A stretch of 24,941 bases of DNA from NCBI RefSeq assembly GCF_000485595.1, contig NW_014577137.1:62728-87668 (forward strand), written 5' to 3'. The number at the start of each line of letters is the position of its first letter. Positions within the stretch are counted from its first letter, which is position 1. Of the stretch, positions 8,551 to 16,995 are shown in pieces. The notes below the pieces were generated by a model. It was given only the letters and a program-made list of their open reading frames with translations. It was not told where the DNA came from and made no database searches. A program made the position numbers and the translations under genes. Source of the DNA: Priapulus caudatus (lineage: Eukaryota; Priapulida; Priapulimorpha; Priapulimorphida; Priapulidae).

Positions 8551-11500
8551 CTAGTCAGCGCTTTCGTTGGAGTCAAAACTATCGCCGGAGTCGCAGTCAG
8601 AGTCGGTGTCACACTCCGACAGCGACGTTCCTTCGTTTGTCCTCGATTTCTTCAGCTGTCGCGGGAGCGCGCCCCCGCGGTGTTTGCGCTTTCTGCCCGC
8701 CACGATGTTGTGTTTGTGTACGTTTAGCTCAAACTTGTCTTTCACTTTCAACTTCTCCATTTGGTGTTCGACCACCAGGGGAAAAATCTGATGAATGGCC
8801 ATCTCCACATTGCTGACAGAGGGAGCTGCAGTAGAGGAGCAGACGATAGATTTCAGTAACAATCGGTATGCTTTTGAAAATATAAATGAGTACAGGCTAG
8901 ACCCTAGTAATAGAGCACCTATGGGACCAGGCCGACGCCAGAGCACTAAAAATTCCGAATCACTGAAGGTAGGATAAATAACAGGTAAGGTAAACTAGTG
9001 GTTTTGTTATGGCCCACACAAAAAAAACATACAACTACGACTAATGTTGCGACCAAACTGTTTCTGACCCTCGGCACCATGCAGGAACTGACTGTCTGAG
9101 GTAGAATGGCGAGTTCGATTTTAGGCACTTGGGGTTTAACTTACCTGTCACAGTAATACTGCCTGTAGAGAAGATTTTCAGTACAGCCTTGATTTCCTTG
9201 ATCTTGTACGTGACACCAGGATGGAGCTCCGGTTCATAGCTGCAACACGAAAAGCTAAACATTAACTTCAAATATTATCAAAATAAAAAAATCGCAATAT
9301 CAAAATTATCAAATTGCTATCAAAGCGTAAGAATGCAGAACAAGGAAAGCACGCCGTGATAATATCGGCTGGGACAGAGAATTAATTAACACCAATCACA
9401 ACTTAGTTGGGCATCTGAAGAAAATGTGTAGCCAATATCAATTGCAGTAAAGATGTAAAGATCCGGCTAACGAACAGCCTGTTAATTCGTTGGGAATAAT
9501 CGTGTTTGTGCACGCGTGCGTGCCTGCGTGCGTGTGCGTGCCTGCGTGCGTGCATGTATGCGTGCACGGTGTGGCAGGCGTGTTCATGATCTGCGTTAGG
9601 GGTGCGTGTCTGCGGCTTTGGGTGATTCTCGCCATGCCTGCGTGCGCCTGCCCTTGCAGCGTGCCTGTTCGTGCGATGCGTGGTGTGCATCTCGCCGACG
9701 CAGTGGCCTGCGTGTGCCGTGTGCATGCCTAACGTCGTGCTTCAATAGCTTGTGCGTCGGATGCTCGCTGCTTGCCGCGTAGGCGCGTGCCCGCGTGCGT
9801 GTGCCGATGCCTACGCGTCCGGCGTGTGCCGTGGCGCGTGCCTGCGTGCGTGTGCATCCTACGCTGTTGTGTGCCTGTGTGCAGCGTGCGTGTGCATGGC
9901 GTGTAGGCGACTTTCGTGCTTGATTGGTGCACATGTTGTCGCAGTTGGAGCAGGTGCGTGTGCTATATCGGCTAGCGCGTGTTGTTCGCGCCTGCTGAAC
10001 TACGCTGACTGATGTGGCGTCTGATCGATAGCGGCTGATGGGCCTACGCTGGTGGCCGCGTGCGCGTTGTGCCTGCCTTGGGTCGTAGCCTTTGATGTCT
10101 TGGGCAGCGATTGCGTGCTGTCGTAGCGATGGCCTGGCGTGCGTGCATGGACGTTGGTCCTGTTGGGGTGTCGTGCGTGTCCGGTGCGCGTGCGTGCTGC
10201 GTGCTTGCTTAGCGTGCCTCGCGTGCCTGCCTGCCTGCGTGCCTGCGTGCGTGCGTGCTTGCGTTGCATGCCTGCATGCCGTGTGCGTGCGCAGAGGTTG
10301 CCCTCACCTGGCGTTGGCTCGTGCTCGCTTGTGAGAACTGAGGCGATGCGGGATCGGCGAACGGCATCCTGGCAGGGTGCGAGCACCGGGTTTGACGACG
10401 CTGTAATGAGTTACGGCGAGCCGCACCTTGTAGCCGAGTCGCTGCAGCTGCGCAGAGGAACCGCCGCGCCGGATCGTCGGAGTCGCTCCGCGTCGCGTGA
10501 AATCGGAAAGAATGCGCAGTTTTTTTAAAAAGTGCTTATACTTTTGCTACCCTATAAGCAACGTATTGCTTCAATACCTTCGTCACGATCATCCTACGAA
10601 TAATTATTCAATAAAAAAAACCATTCTCATTCTTCAATACGCATAGGTTATGGTGTCCATTAGCGGTGCCTTAGCAGTGATCCGACACGAGCGAGGAACT
10701 TCGTTAGGCGCTCGCTTACGCGTTGATGGGGTGCTATCACACTGGGGCGTTGTTTCCCAATTTTGCCATTAGAAGTTTGTTAATAAATAGCTCTTACCTG
10801 ATGGATCAACACGGTTCCATCAACAAAGATGCTAGTATACGTGTGTCTGTGAGTGCACGACGGCATTCGCGTGGATGAAAATGGCATTGCCCCAAAATGA
10901 AAAGACTCCATACATGTCCTGTACGGTAACTAACTAACCCATTTCTTAAGCTTGCACATAAAAATGTCACAGAAGCAGTTACGTTTGGAGTACAAACAAG
11001 TCTTGCAAATTGTATGAAGCAAGTTCTCGACGCAATCTAAGCTAAACTGCATGTTTTTGTTTCAAAATTTACTCAAGCATGTGCAGCACAGCACAAGCAA
11101 CAGCTGTCATCAGGGTCATCATTAGTTCGCTGATCGTGTGTGATGAAATACTTTGTTGCAAGGCTCATGAGTCAGTATAAAACTTCTTTTAAGCTCTTGT
11201 ATCTTCAACTTATCTTACTGATTAAATTAGGGAATTTCTGTCTGTTGTGTGTGTCCGTCGTATGACGTTCCGCGACGCTCAACGGATCCTCTCCAAACTT
11301 GGTCGCGAACATTCTGGACAGATCATGACACGTTGCATGGGCTATTTCTGTTTTCACAGTTTGATTTTTTTCACATTCCACGTTAAAAAACATTAAAAAA
11401 GTGGGAAATTCTTGCACCCGACGCAGGCACCCGTCACAACACGGAAAACNNNNNNNNNNNNNNNNNNNNNNNNNTGCGTGCGTGCGTGCGTGCGTGCGTG

Positions 11501-13531
11501 CGTGTGCATGCCTACGCGTGCTTGTGTGCGCGTGCCTGCGTGCGTGTGCCTGCCTGCGTGCCTGTGTGCATGCCTACGCGTGCTTGCGTGCGCGTGCCTG
11601 CGTGCGTGTGCCTGCCTGCGTGCCTGTGTGCATGCCTACGCGTGCTTGCGTGCGCGTGCCTGCGTGCGTGCTTGCGTTGCGTGCGTTCCTGCGTGCGTGC
11701 GCGCGTGCGTGCCTGCGTGCGTGCGTTCCTGCGTGCGTGCGTGCCTGCGTGCGTGCCTGCGTGCGTGCGCGCCTGCGCGCGTGCGTGCGTCCGTGCTTGC
11801 GTGAGTGCTTGCGTGCATGCCTGCATGCCTGTGTGTGCGCAGAGGTTGCCCTCACCTGGCGTTGGCGCGGTGCGCTTGTGAGAACTGAGCGATGCGGATC
11901 GCAAACGGCATCCTGCAGGTGGCGAGCACGTTGACGACGCGAAAGTTAGCGAGCCGCACCTTGTAGCCGAGTCGCTGCAGCTTGCGCGAGAACCGCCGCG
12001 CTGCTATCCTCGAGTCCGGCTCGCTGAAATCGGAAAAATTCAGTTTTTTTTAAAAGTGCTTATACTTTTGTACCCTATAACAAGTATGCTTCAATACCTT
12101 CGTCACTCATCCTACTGAATAATGATTCAATAAAAAAACCATTCTCATTTCTTCAATAGCATAGGTTATGAGCATTATGTTCATGATGAAATATGGCCGC
12201 TCGCAGTCAGTTGACGGGGGGCTGTGCGTCGTGAAGAACGGAAGCCATTAGCGGTGTCCAACACAGCAGGAACTTTGTTAGTGCGCTCTAGGTTGATGGG
12301 TGGTACTCACACTGGTCGTTTTTCCCAATGTTGCCATTAGTAAGGTTGTAATAAACTCTTCCTGATATCAACATGGGTTTCATCAAAACATGCTATAATA
12401 GGTCTGGTGTGGACGGCGGCATTTCGGTATGAAAATGGCATTCCCCCAAAATAAAAACAGCCATAAATGTTCCTGTATGTAATAAGTAATAACTACCATT
12501 TCTTAATTGCCACATAAAAATGTCACGAAACGTCACGTTTAGTACAAACAAATCTTGTAAATTGATGAGTATACTTGCTTACTATATCCCGTTTGTCTCG
12601 CAATGGGTGGTCCAAAAGATAATAGAAGTTAATAGAGTGTTCTTCTATTATCTTTTGGACCACCCATTGCGAGACAAACGGGATATAGTAAGCAAGTTTC
12701 ATTTCCGCAATGGATAATATTTTTAAACTTGATGAGTATAGTTCACGAATGTGAACAAACTGTCATGTTTGTGCTTTCAAAATTTACTCAAGCATGTGCA
12801 GACAGCACAGCAACAGCATCATCAGGGTTCATATTAGTGCTTGCTAATCTGTGAAAATACTTTGTGCAACAATGAAATAAAACTTTTTTAAACCTTATAT
12901 CTTAACTTATCTTACTATAAATTAGGGAATTTCTGTCTGTGTTTGTGTGCGTCTATACGTTTCCGCACCGCTCAACGGGTCCTCTCCAAACTTGGTCGGA
13001 ACATTCTACAGATCATGACACGTTGCATGGGCTTTTTTTTCCCACAGTTTTATTTTTTTCATATTCCACGTTAAAAAACATTAAAAAAGTGGGAAATTTT
13101 TACACCGAGCGCGGGACAACGTCACAACACGAAAACACAATGGCAATGTAAAAAACAATGTATAACCAAAGGCGCTCCATCTAATATTTTCTAAGTCGCT
13201 CCATCTAATCTAACCAGAGAAATGTTATACATTGTTTTTACATTGTTTCTTAAATGGAGCGCATTTCGTTATAACGTAAGTCCAAGTTTCCACACGGCAA
13301 AAAATTGATTAAAACAAGTACCCACCTAATGCCACCAAAAAGAAAGGCATCACTCACACGTCGAAATGTTAAGCATCGACAAGATACCGCCCGAAAGAAA
13401 GTTGCCCGCTGTCAAGAAACTCCTGATGTCGCAGGTAAGATTTTCAACCGTAAACGTACAACGTTCAGACTGACCTCTAATAATACTCTTACAAGCTATC
13501 TTATTTTTTTAGTTAGTGTGTGTATGCGCAC

Positions 13532-13573
<42 letters not shown>

Positions 13574-13607
13574 TGTGCGGTGTGTGTGTGGTGTGTGTGT
13601 GTGTGTG

Positions 13608-13642
<35 letters not shown>

Positions 13643-16026
13643 GATGTAGACGCCAAAGACACAACTAAACGTTCCATCTGCGTGTTAAGTTCATCTAAAT
13701 AAAACATCGGTATGCACAAAATTCGTCCATGGAATACTACTTTGATTACAACTTACAACTATTGATGGCTATAATCAGGAGTGTATAATATAGATATAGA
13801 TCTATATTATACACTCCTGATATAATCATGCAGCTATAACTTTGACGGTGAGTCACAATAGAGCAGGACGTGGAGAATGGGTGAACAAGGCATTAGTGTT
13901 AAGCTGTGGACACACTTGGCGATTTTTCAGGCGATTGAGTCGGGCGACTCTATAGCCTGAAAAATCGCCTAGTGTGCCCAGTGAGTCGCCAGCAATTTTC
14001 GAGTCGGGCGACTCAAACATGTTCGATAAAATCGGGCAATTATTTGAGTCGCGCGACTACAATCGCCTAGTGTGTCTGGGTAGGCGAATGAGTCGCCCGA
14101 TTATACAATTGATCAGCCAATAAAACGGTGCCATTTTCAATCATGTGACTATCAATCTAGGTGGCGCGAGTGTTTTAGTGTTGCAGCGGGAGAAAAATTG
14201 CTGATAAATCGCGCTAAAAATCTCCTAGTGTGTCCACTCAGTCGCCCGACTCAATCGCCTGAAAAATCGCCTAGTGTGTCCACAGCTATAAGCGTTCGCA
14301 CCTGGTTGCTCCCGTTACAGTCAGCTTTCCCGACGACCACATGCTCGCCGTCGTGTAAGGTCTCCGAATCTTCATCGTCACCATCTACACAAAACCGCAA
14401 ATCGCTGCAATGATGCTGGTTACAAGAGATCATGCGCAGACGCTAGCTTACTAGATTAGATTAGCTTAGATTACTAGCTCAGAATGAACAGAGTTAAAAC
14501 GTTGGAAGCAAAATTTAGTCAGCACCGAATCATCAACAATGGTTATAACTGTTTAATCTGCGGAGCATTATTCGTGCGAAATCGCAAGCATCTTGATGTT
14601 GATAGATCGCGTATGTGTTCAAATTCACTTACCGCATTCTCTCGTCTGTATTCAACGTTAGTGCCTTCCATCGCTATGTGGCGGAGGTTAAGATGGCATC
14701 GAACACTGAAGCTGCCGACGACATTGTTGATTTCGATGCTGATCTCAGTCTCAATGCGATTAGTCTGCTCCTGGTTTGCCACCTGCTCGGCCTCTGTAAA
14801 ACTATTTCCCCATAGAGCAGAATACATTATTAGTAGTCTGACAGCTAAGAGTCATCAGAAATTTTCCAAGCACTGTTATCAACAAATTTATTTGGCATGG
14901 TGCCATGACTGATGCCTTGAAGTCTTCTGTAACCACAACACGAGATAAAATAAATTGAAAATTAGCAATAAGCCATATCAGAAAGTCCCCGCCGCCATAT
15001 TGAGATCAGATAAGAGGGGGTATAAGTTGCCTATATATAACATGGTTAGGATAGGACTAGTCTATGTTTTTGATCTATAATTTTCTTCACTAACATCGTA
15101 CTTCAATTCACAGGTGCGTTTCTGATTACAGAAACATTTACAAATATGATTGTGGTCATTTGGGATATTTTGAAATGTTTGTGTTAATGCAAAAACTAAA
15201 AACGCACGAGTGTTTACATTAATCATGTACTTTCCTAAGTGCGCCTCAGCCATTTTATACCCCTTTTTCTATGACCTAAGAAGCACAGCTGGACTTTCCG
15301 ATATCACTTATAACACAGCATTGAAAATGAAAGAAGTTAACGTCGTTCACACAGAATGGATATAGCTAGCCTATGTGTGAAAACAAGATCTGCTGACAGG
15401 CTTCTAGCCTGTATTTTACAGCTGAATATGATATGATGATTATATCAGGGGTTAATATATGACAAAGGAGTTTGACACGTATTCGGTACTGATTTCACTA
15501 CATTTTGTCGTACGAGTTCGATATGAATAAAAACACAAATGTATACAAACATGAGCTTCTTTTTTTCACTGGTCCTTATTCTATCTTCCGGTAGTATTAC
15601 AAACGGCGTAGCTTCTTTCGTTTTGACATAAATCGTACTTTTGCACGACATGGTTTTCTCGTTATCTACCGTTGTATGGCGTTGCCTAACCGCAAATTAT
15701 GCTACGTTTGTATACATTTTTATTTTTATTCACATCGAACTCGTACAACAAAATGTAGTAAAATCAGTACCGAATACGTGTCAAACTTGTCATTATTAAC
15801 CCCTGATTATATGATATTTTGTTATACGGATGTATCGATCGGTGACATACACTTCCTCTTCGGCTGCATATAACTGCTCTCCTTGACCTAGCACTAGCAG
15901 GTCTGTAGGGTAATCGAGGTGCACTGTCTCTCCGCCTGCAGTCTCCTGCTGAATCTCGGCAAATATCTCCTCCGACGTGAAACTTTCACTTTTTAGGCCG
16001 GCAAGCGCGTTTTCAATGCTATCCAT
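8551..16026 (-). CDS. TBPL1: TBP-like factor (TBPL1/TRF2/TLF), 5-6 exons
   Basis: TBPL1 is a TBP paralogue that binds TFIIA/TFIIB and drives TATA-less promoters. Exons, 5' to 3' on the minus strand: 16026-15888 (tentative), 14793-14633, 14384-14302, 12023-11856, 9239-9145, 8825-8551. All have AG/GT borders and matching phases, giving about 306 residues. If translation instead starts at the ATG at 14827-14825, the product is 271 residues. The saddle repeats read SVRCHLNLRHIAMEG, MWSSGKLTVTGATS, ARRFSRKLQRLGYKV, VVNVLATCRMPF, SYEPELHPG, IFSTGSITVTG and AIHQIFPLVVEH. Of the four TBP DNA-kinking Phe positions, the first is Trp, the second Tyr, the third Phe and the fourth Ile, by hand alignment; the Trp and the lost fourth Phe are typical of TLF rather than TBP. 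A basic KRKHR segment and an acidic Asp/Ser tail extend beyond the saddle. The 12023-11856 exon also has a corrupted second copy nearby. Confidence 0.92.
9470..10300. repeat. CGTGC-type degenerate array, copy A
   Basis: G+T/C-rich sequence is dominated by CGTG, CGTGC and CCTGCGTG words inside the TBPL1 intron. The same kind of array occurs at 11475-11840. The long Cys/Arg/Ala-rich frames on both strands are translations of the repeat and not genes. Confidence 0.8.
10308..10499 (-). pseudogene. Corrupted duplicate of a TBPL1 exon (probable assembly artefact)
   Basis: On the minus strand this reads LGYKVRLA, then loses frame, ending in the same AACGCCAG/GTGAGG donor as the intact exon at 12023-11856. 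Compared with that exon it carries many single-base or few-base insertions, and its acceptor reads TTTCACG in place of TTTCAG. Flanking intron sequence is duplicated too, and the copies sit on either side of the N gap. The pattern suits unpolished long-read sequence for the same locus better than a biological pseudogene. Confidence 0.75.
10308..11449. repeat. Direct duplicate, copy A (matches 11856-13133)
   Basis: Both copies run in the same order through the exon, TGCTTATACTTTTG, CAATACCTTCGTCAC, CCATTCTCATT, GAAAATGGCATT, ACATAAAAATGTCAC, TTTACTCAAGCATGTGCAG, CTCTCCAAACTTGGTCG, and AAACATTAAAAAAGTGGGAA. Copy A stops at the N gap at the point matching about 13133 in copy B. Differences are mostly short insertions in copy A. 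Confidence 0.88.
11450..11474. other. Assembly gap (25 N)
   Basis: Exactly 25 undetermined bases lie within the TBPL1 intron between two repeated blocks. A round length like this is usually a placeholder, so the true distance across it is unknown and may be negative (overlap). Confidence 0.95.
11475..11840. repeat. CGTGC-type array, copy B
   Basis: Tandem TGCG/CGTGC words give way to a longer unit of about 64 bp that includes GCATGCCTACGCGTGCTTG (three copies near 11507, 11569 and 11631). It lies directly downstream of the TBPL1 donor at 11855 on the minus strand and probably continues across the gap. Confidence 0.85.
11856..13133. repeat. Direct duplicate, copy B (intact exon)
   Basis: This block is the second version of 10308-11449. 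It carries the undamaged TBPL1 exon and so is probably the more accurate one. It differs from copy A by a hairpin insertion at 12573-12697 and about 70 extra bases near 12180-12250. Confidence 0.88.
12573..12697. repeat. Perfect hairpin, 56-bp arms, 13-bp loop
   Basis: The arm 12573-12628 is the exact reverse complement of 12642-12697; the loop is 12629-12641. A 12-bp direct repeat TTGATGAGTATA occurs just before it (12562-12573) and again at 12727-12738. The structure is absent from the matching place in copy A (about 11010-11030). Confidence 0.95.
13144..13275. mobile_element. Small foldback/MITE-like repeat
   Basis: The arms CAATGTA...CAATGTATAAC (13144-13166) and GTTATACATTG...CATTG (13224-13245) are inverted copies. 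A second pairing links TATAACCAAAGGCGCTCCAT (13161-13180) with ATGGAGCGCATTTCGTTATA (13254-13273). GGCGCTCCATCTAAT is also directly repeated. It lies in a TBPL1 intron. Confidence 0.5.
13534..13640. repeat. (GT)n microsatellite
   Basis: This is a GT dinucleotide run with occasional GGTGTG interruptions, in a TBPL1 intron. Cys/Val and His/Thr frames across it are by-products. Confidence 0.95.
13775..13820. repeat. Perfect palindrome, 21-bp arms, 4-bp spacer
   Basis: TCAGGAGTGTATAATATAGAT (positions 13775-13795) pairs exactly with 13800-13820. It is in a TBPL1 intron, about 80 bp before the 13902-14287 element. Confidence 0.9.
13902..14287. mobile_element. MITE with 48-bp terminal inverted repeats
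   Basis: The termini 13902-13949 and 14240-14287 are inverted copies with a single mismatch, starting AGCTGTGGACACAC. Inside, the near-palindromic word GAGTCGGGCGACTC and variants recur (13937, 14001, 14045, 14090), as does AATCGCCTAGTGTG. No coding capacity is present. The target-site duplication is unclear. The 3' edge lies only 14 bp from the TBPL1 donor at 14301, inside the intron. Confidence 0.85.
14975..15304. mobile_element. Possible foldback element
   Basis: ATATCAGAAAGTCC (14975-14988) and GGACTTTCCGATAT (15291-15304) are inverted. Further in, GGGGGTATAA (15016-15025) mirrors TTATACCCC (15255-15263). No clear target duplication. The 63-codon minus-strand frame at 15062-15253 lies wholly inside it and matches nothing known. 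Confidence 0.35.
15446..15805. mobile_element. MITE, ~105-bp inverted arms, ATTATAT target duplication
   Basis: Arms of about 105 bp begin CAGGGGTTAATA and contain TTTGACACGTATTCGGTACT in inverted copies (15446-15551 against 15700-15805). A 7-bp direct repeat ATTATAT flanks it at 15439-15445 and 15806-15812. CAGGGG termini and a 7-8 bp duplication suggest a hAT-type MITE. It sits within the putative first TBPL1 intron, about 80 bp from the tentative exon. Confidence 0.85.
15888..16026 (-). CDS. TBPL1: Tentative first coding exon of TBPL1
   Basis: An ATG at 16026-16024 in a good context (GAAATGG) opens an acidic frame beginning MDSIENALAGLKSESFTSEE. A donor CTAG/GTCAAG at 15888 leaves phase 1. 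This is exactly what the acceptor TTTTACAG/AG at 14793 of the next exon needs, joining ...LLVL to EAEQVANQ. An alternative donor, GAA/GTGTAT at 15853, would also be in frame if the AGAG acceptor shifts by two bases. The other possibility is that translation starts at 14827-14825 with no such exon. The N-terminus of TLF proteins is poorly conserved, so homology does not decide between these. Confidence 0.4.
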
Positions 16027-16995
16027 TTCAACTTCATAATACAGAAATAAATAAGAATACCATGCATTTTCGAACACGCATCTCTTGGGGAAAAAATCAC
16101 GCAACTTTCCGATCTCTAACGTGTACGGTACACAATGAGTATAAGAACAAGCACGTACAAGCACAAATGCAATATATAACAGTAGGTTAATGCAGTATTC
16201 TAAACCCCATAACTTCCCTAATCATCAATGCTCTGCCCAATTTTGGGGCAGTTTAAGCTTGTCAGAGGTCGGAAAGTTGCGCAGTTAACGGGTGTCGATG
16301 TCACACTGTCACACTCACAATCCCATTGCATGTGTAGCCAATCAATTATCATTAATGATGATTGCGTAAAAGTAGAATAATTGTACTAATCATACTATAA
16401 CAGTTGTGCTACAGTTACAGTATATTCAATCACTGCGAAATGTCAATACAATGAGAGAATACCTACCCTGGCCTAGGCACTAGACTAGGCCTTAGGGAAT
16501 TATTTCTTCCCCCACACAAAATATTCATTACCTGTTTTAACCTGTCGGAAATGCACTAGTTCAGCGCATCTCCGTTGACTTGGCAACTATTTAAGGAAAA
16601 TGTTTCACCGCAAAACTATGCATGATTCATGTAACCATGTTTTGGAGTAAATAGGTCCATGATATGATTTCCATTGACTGCGTTAGAACTTTTCGTGTGT
16701 GTGCTTCTCCCTGGGCTGAAGTAGTTTGTAAACCATGTTGTGATTGGGTAAGCATTCAGGGCCGCATACGTAGATACTTTTATTCATTATCACAAACAAA
16801 GCATTGCCGTTAACAAAACAGCAAATCCTTGCCGATCAATCAAATTCATTGATAGTATAATCAATCTACAGAGTAAGATGACTCGTAGCGTGATCGTCGA
16901 AGTTATATGAGTGGGTTTTAGTTGTTTTGTGACGTTTTGAGTTTTGTGTGGCGCGGTGGTGCCGCCGGCAGTGACGTCATTATTTACCATCAAAA
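16027..16995. other. Divergent intergenic region TBPL1/THOC1
   Basis: About 970 bp separate the tentative TBPL1 start from the THOC1 start. It is mostly AT-rich, with a GC-rich patch at 16947-16970 near THOC1. No TATA box at a sensible place was recognised for either gene. If the tentative TBPL1 exon is wrong, the divergent gap grows to about 2.1 kb. Confidence 0.55.
16972..16979. promoter_or_regulatory. CRE-like palindrome TGACGTCA upstream of THOC1
   Basis: A perfect 8-bp CREB/ATF consensus lies 16 bases before the THOC1 ATG (16996), next to a short GC-rich patch. A half-site GTGACGTTTTG lies at 16929-16939. CRE sites near starts of TATA-less housekeeping genes are common, but function here is inferred. 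Confidence 0.4.

Noticed and set aside
8241-8816. Large plus-strand frames with AQAQ or LRLR runs
   Set aside because: They read the GCTCAG repeat and the reverse strand of the last TBPL1 exon, whose minus-strand frame is clearly homologous.
9490-11934. Cys/Arg/Ala-rich frames suggesting a secreted repeat protein
   Set aside because: They come from the CGTGC array, occur on both strands, include N bases, and lack a start context or conserved pattern.
13305-13702. Frames of Cys-Val or His-Thr repeats
   Set aside because: They are produced by the (GT)n microsatellite.
14484-14912. 142-codon plus-strand frame
   Set aside because: It is the antisense of a TBPL1 exon, which has strong homology on the minus strand.
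15062-15253. 63-codon minus-strand frame starting MAEAHLGKY after a GGGGTATAAA
   Set aside because: It is inside an inverted-repeat element, short, and without homology I can recall; the TATA-like word belongs to the repeat arm.
16098-16284. Inverted pair GCAACTTTCCGATCTC / GAGGTCGGAAAGTTGC
   Set aside because: Short arms, no target duplication and no internal structure; could be chance or a very old element.
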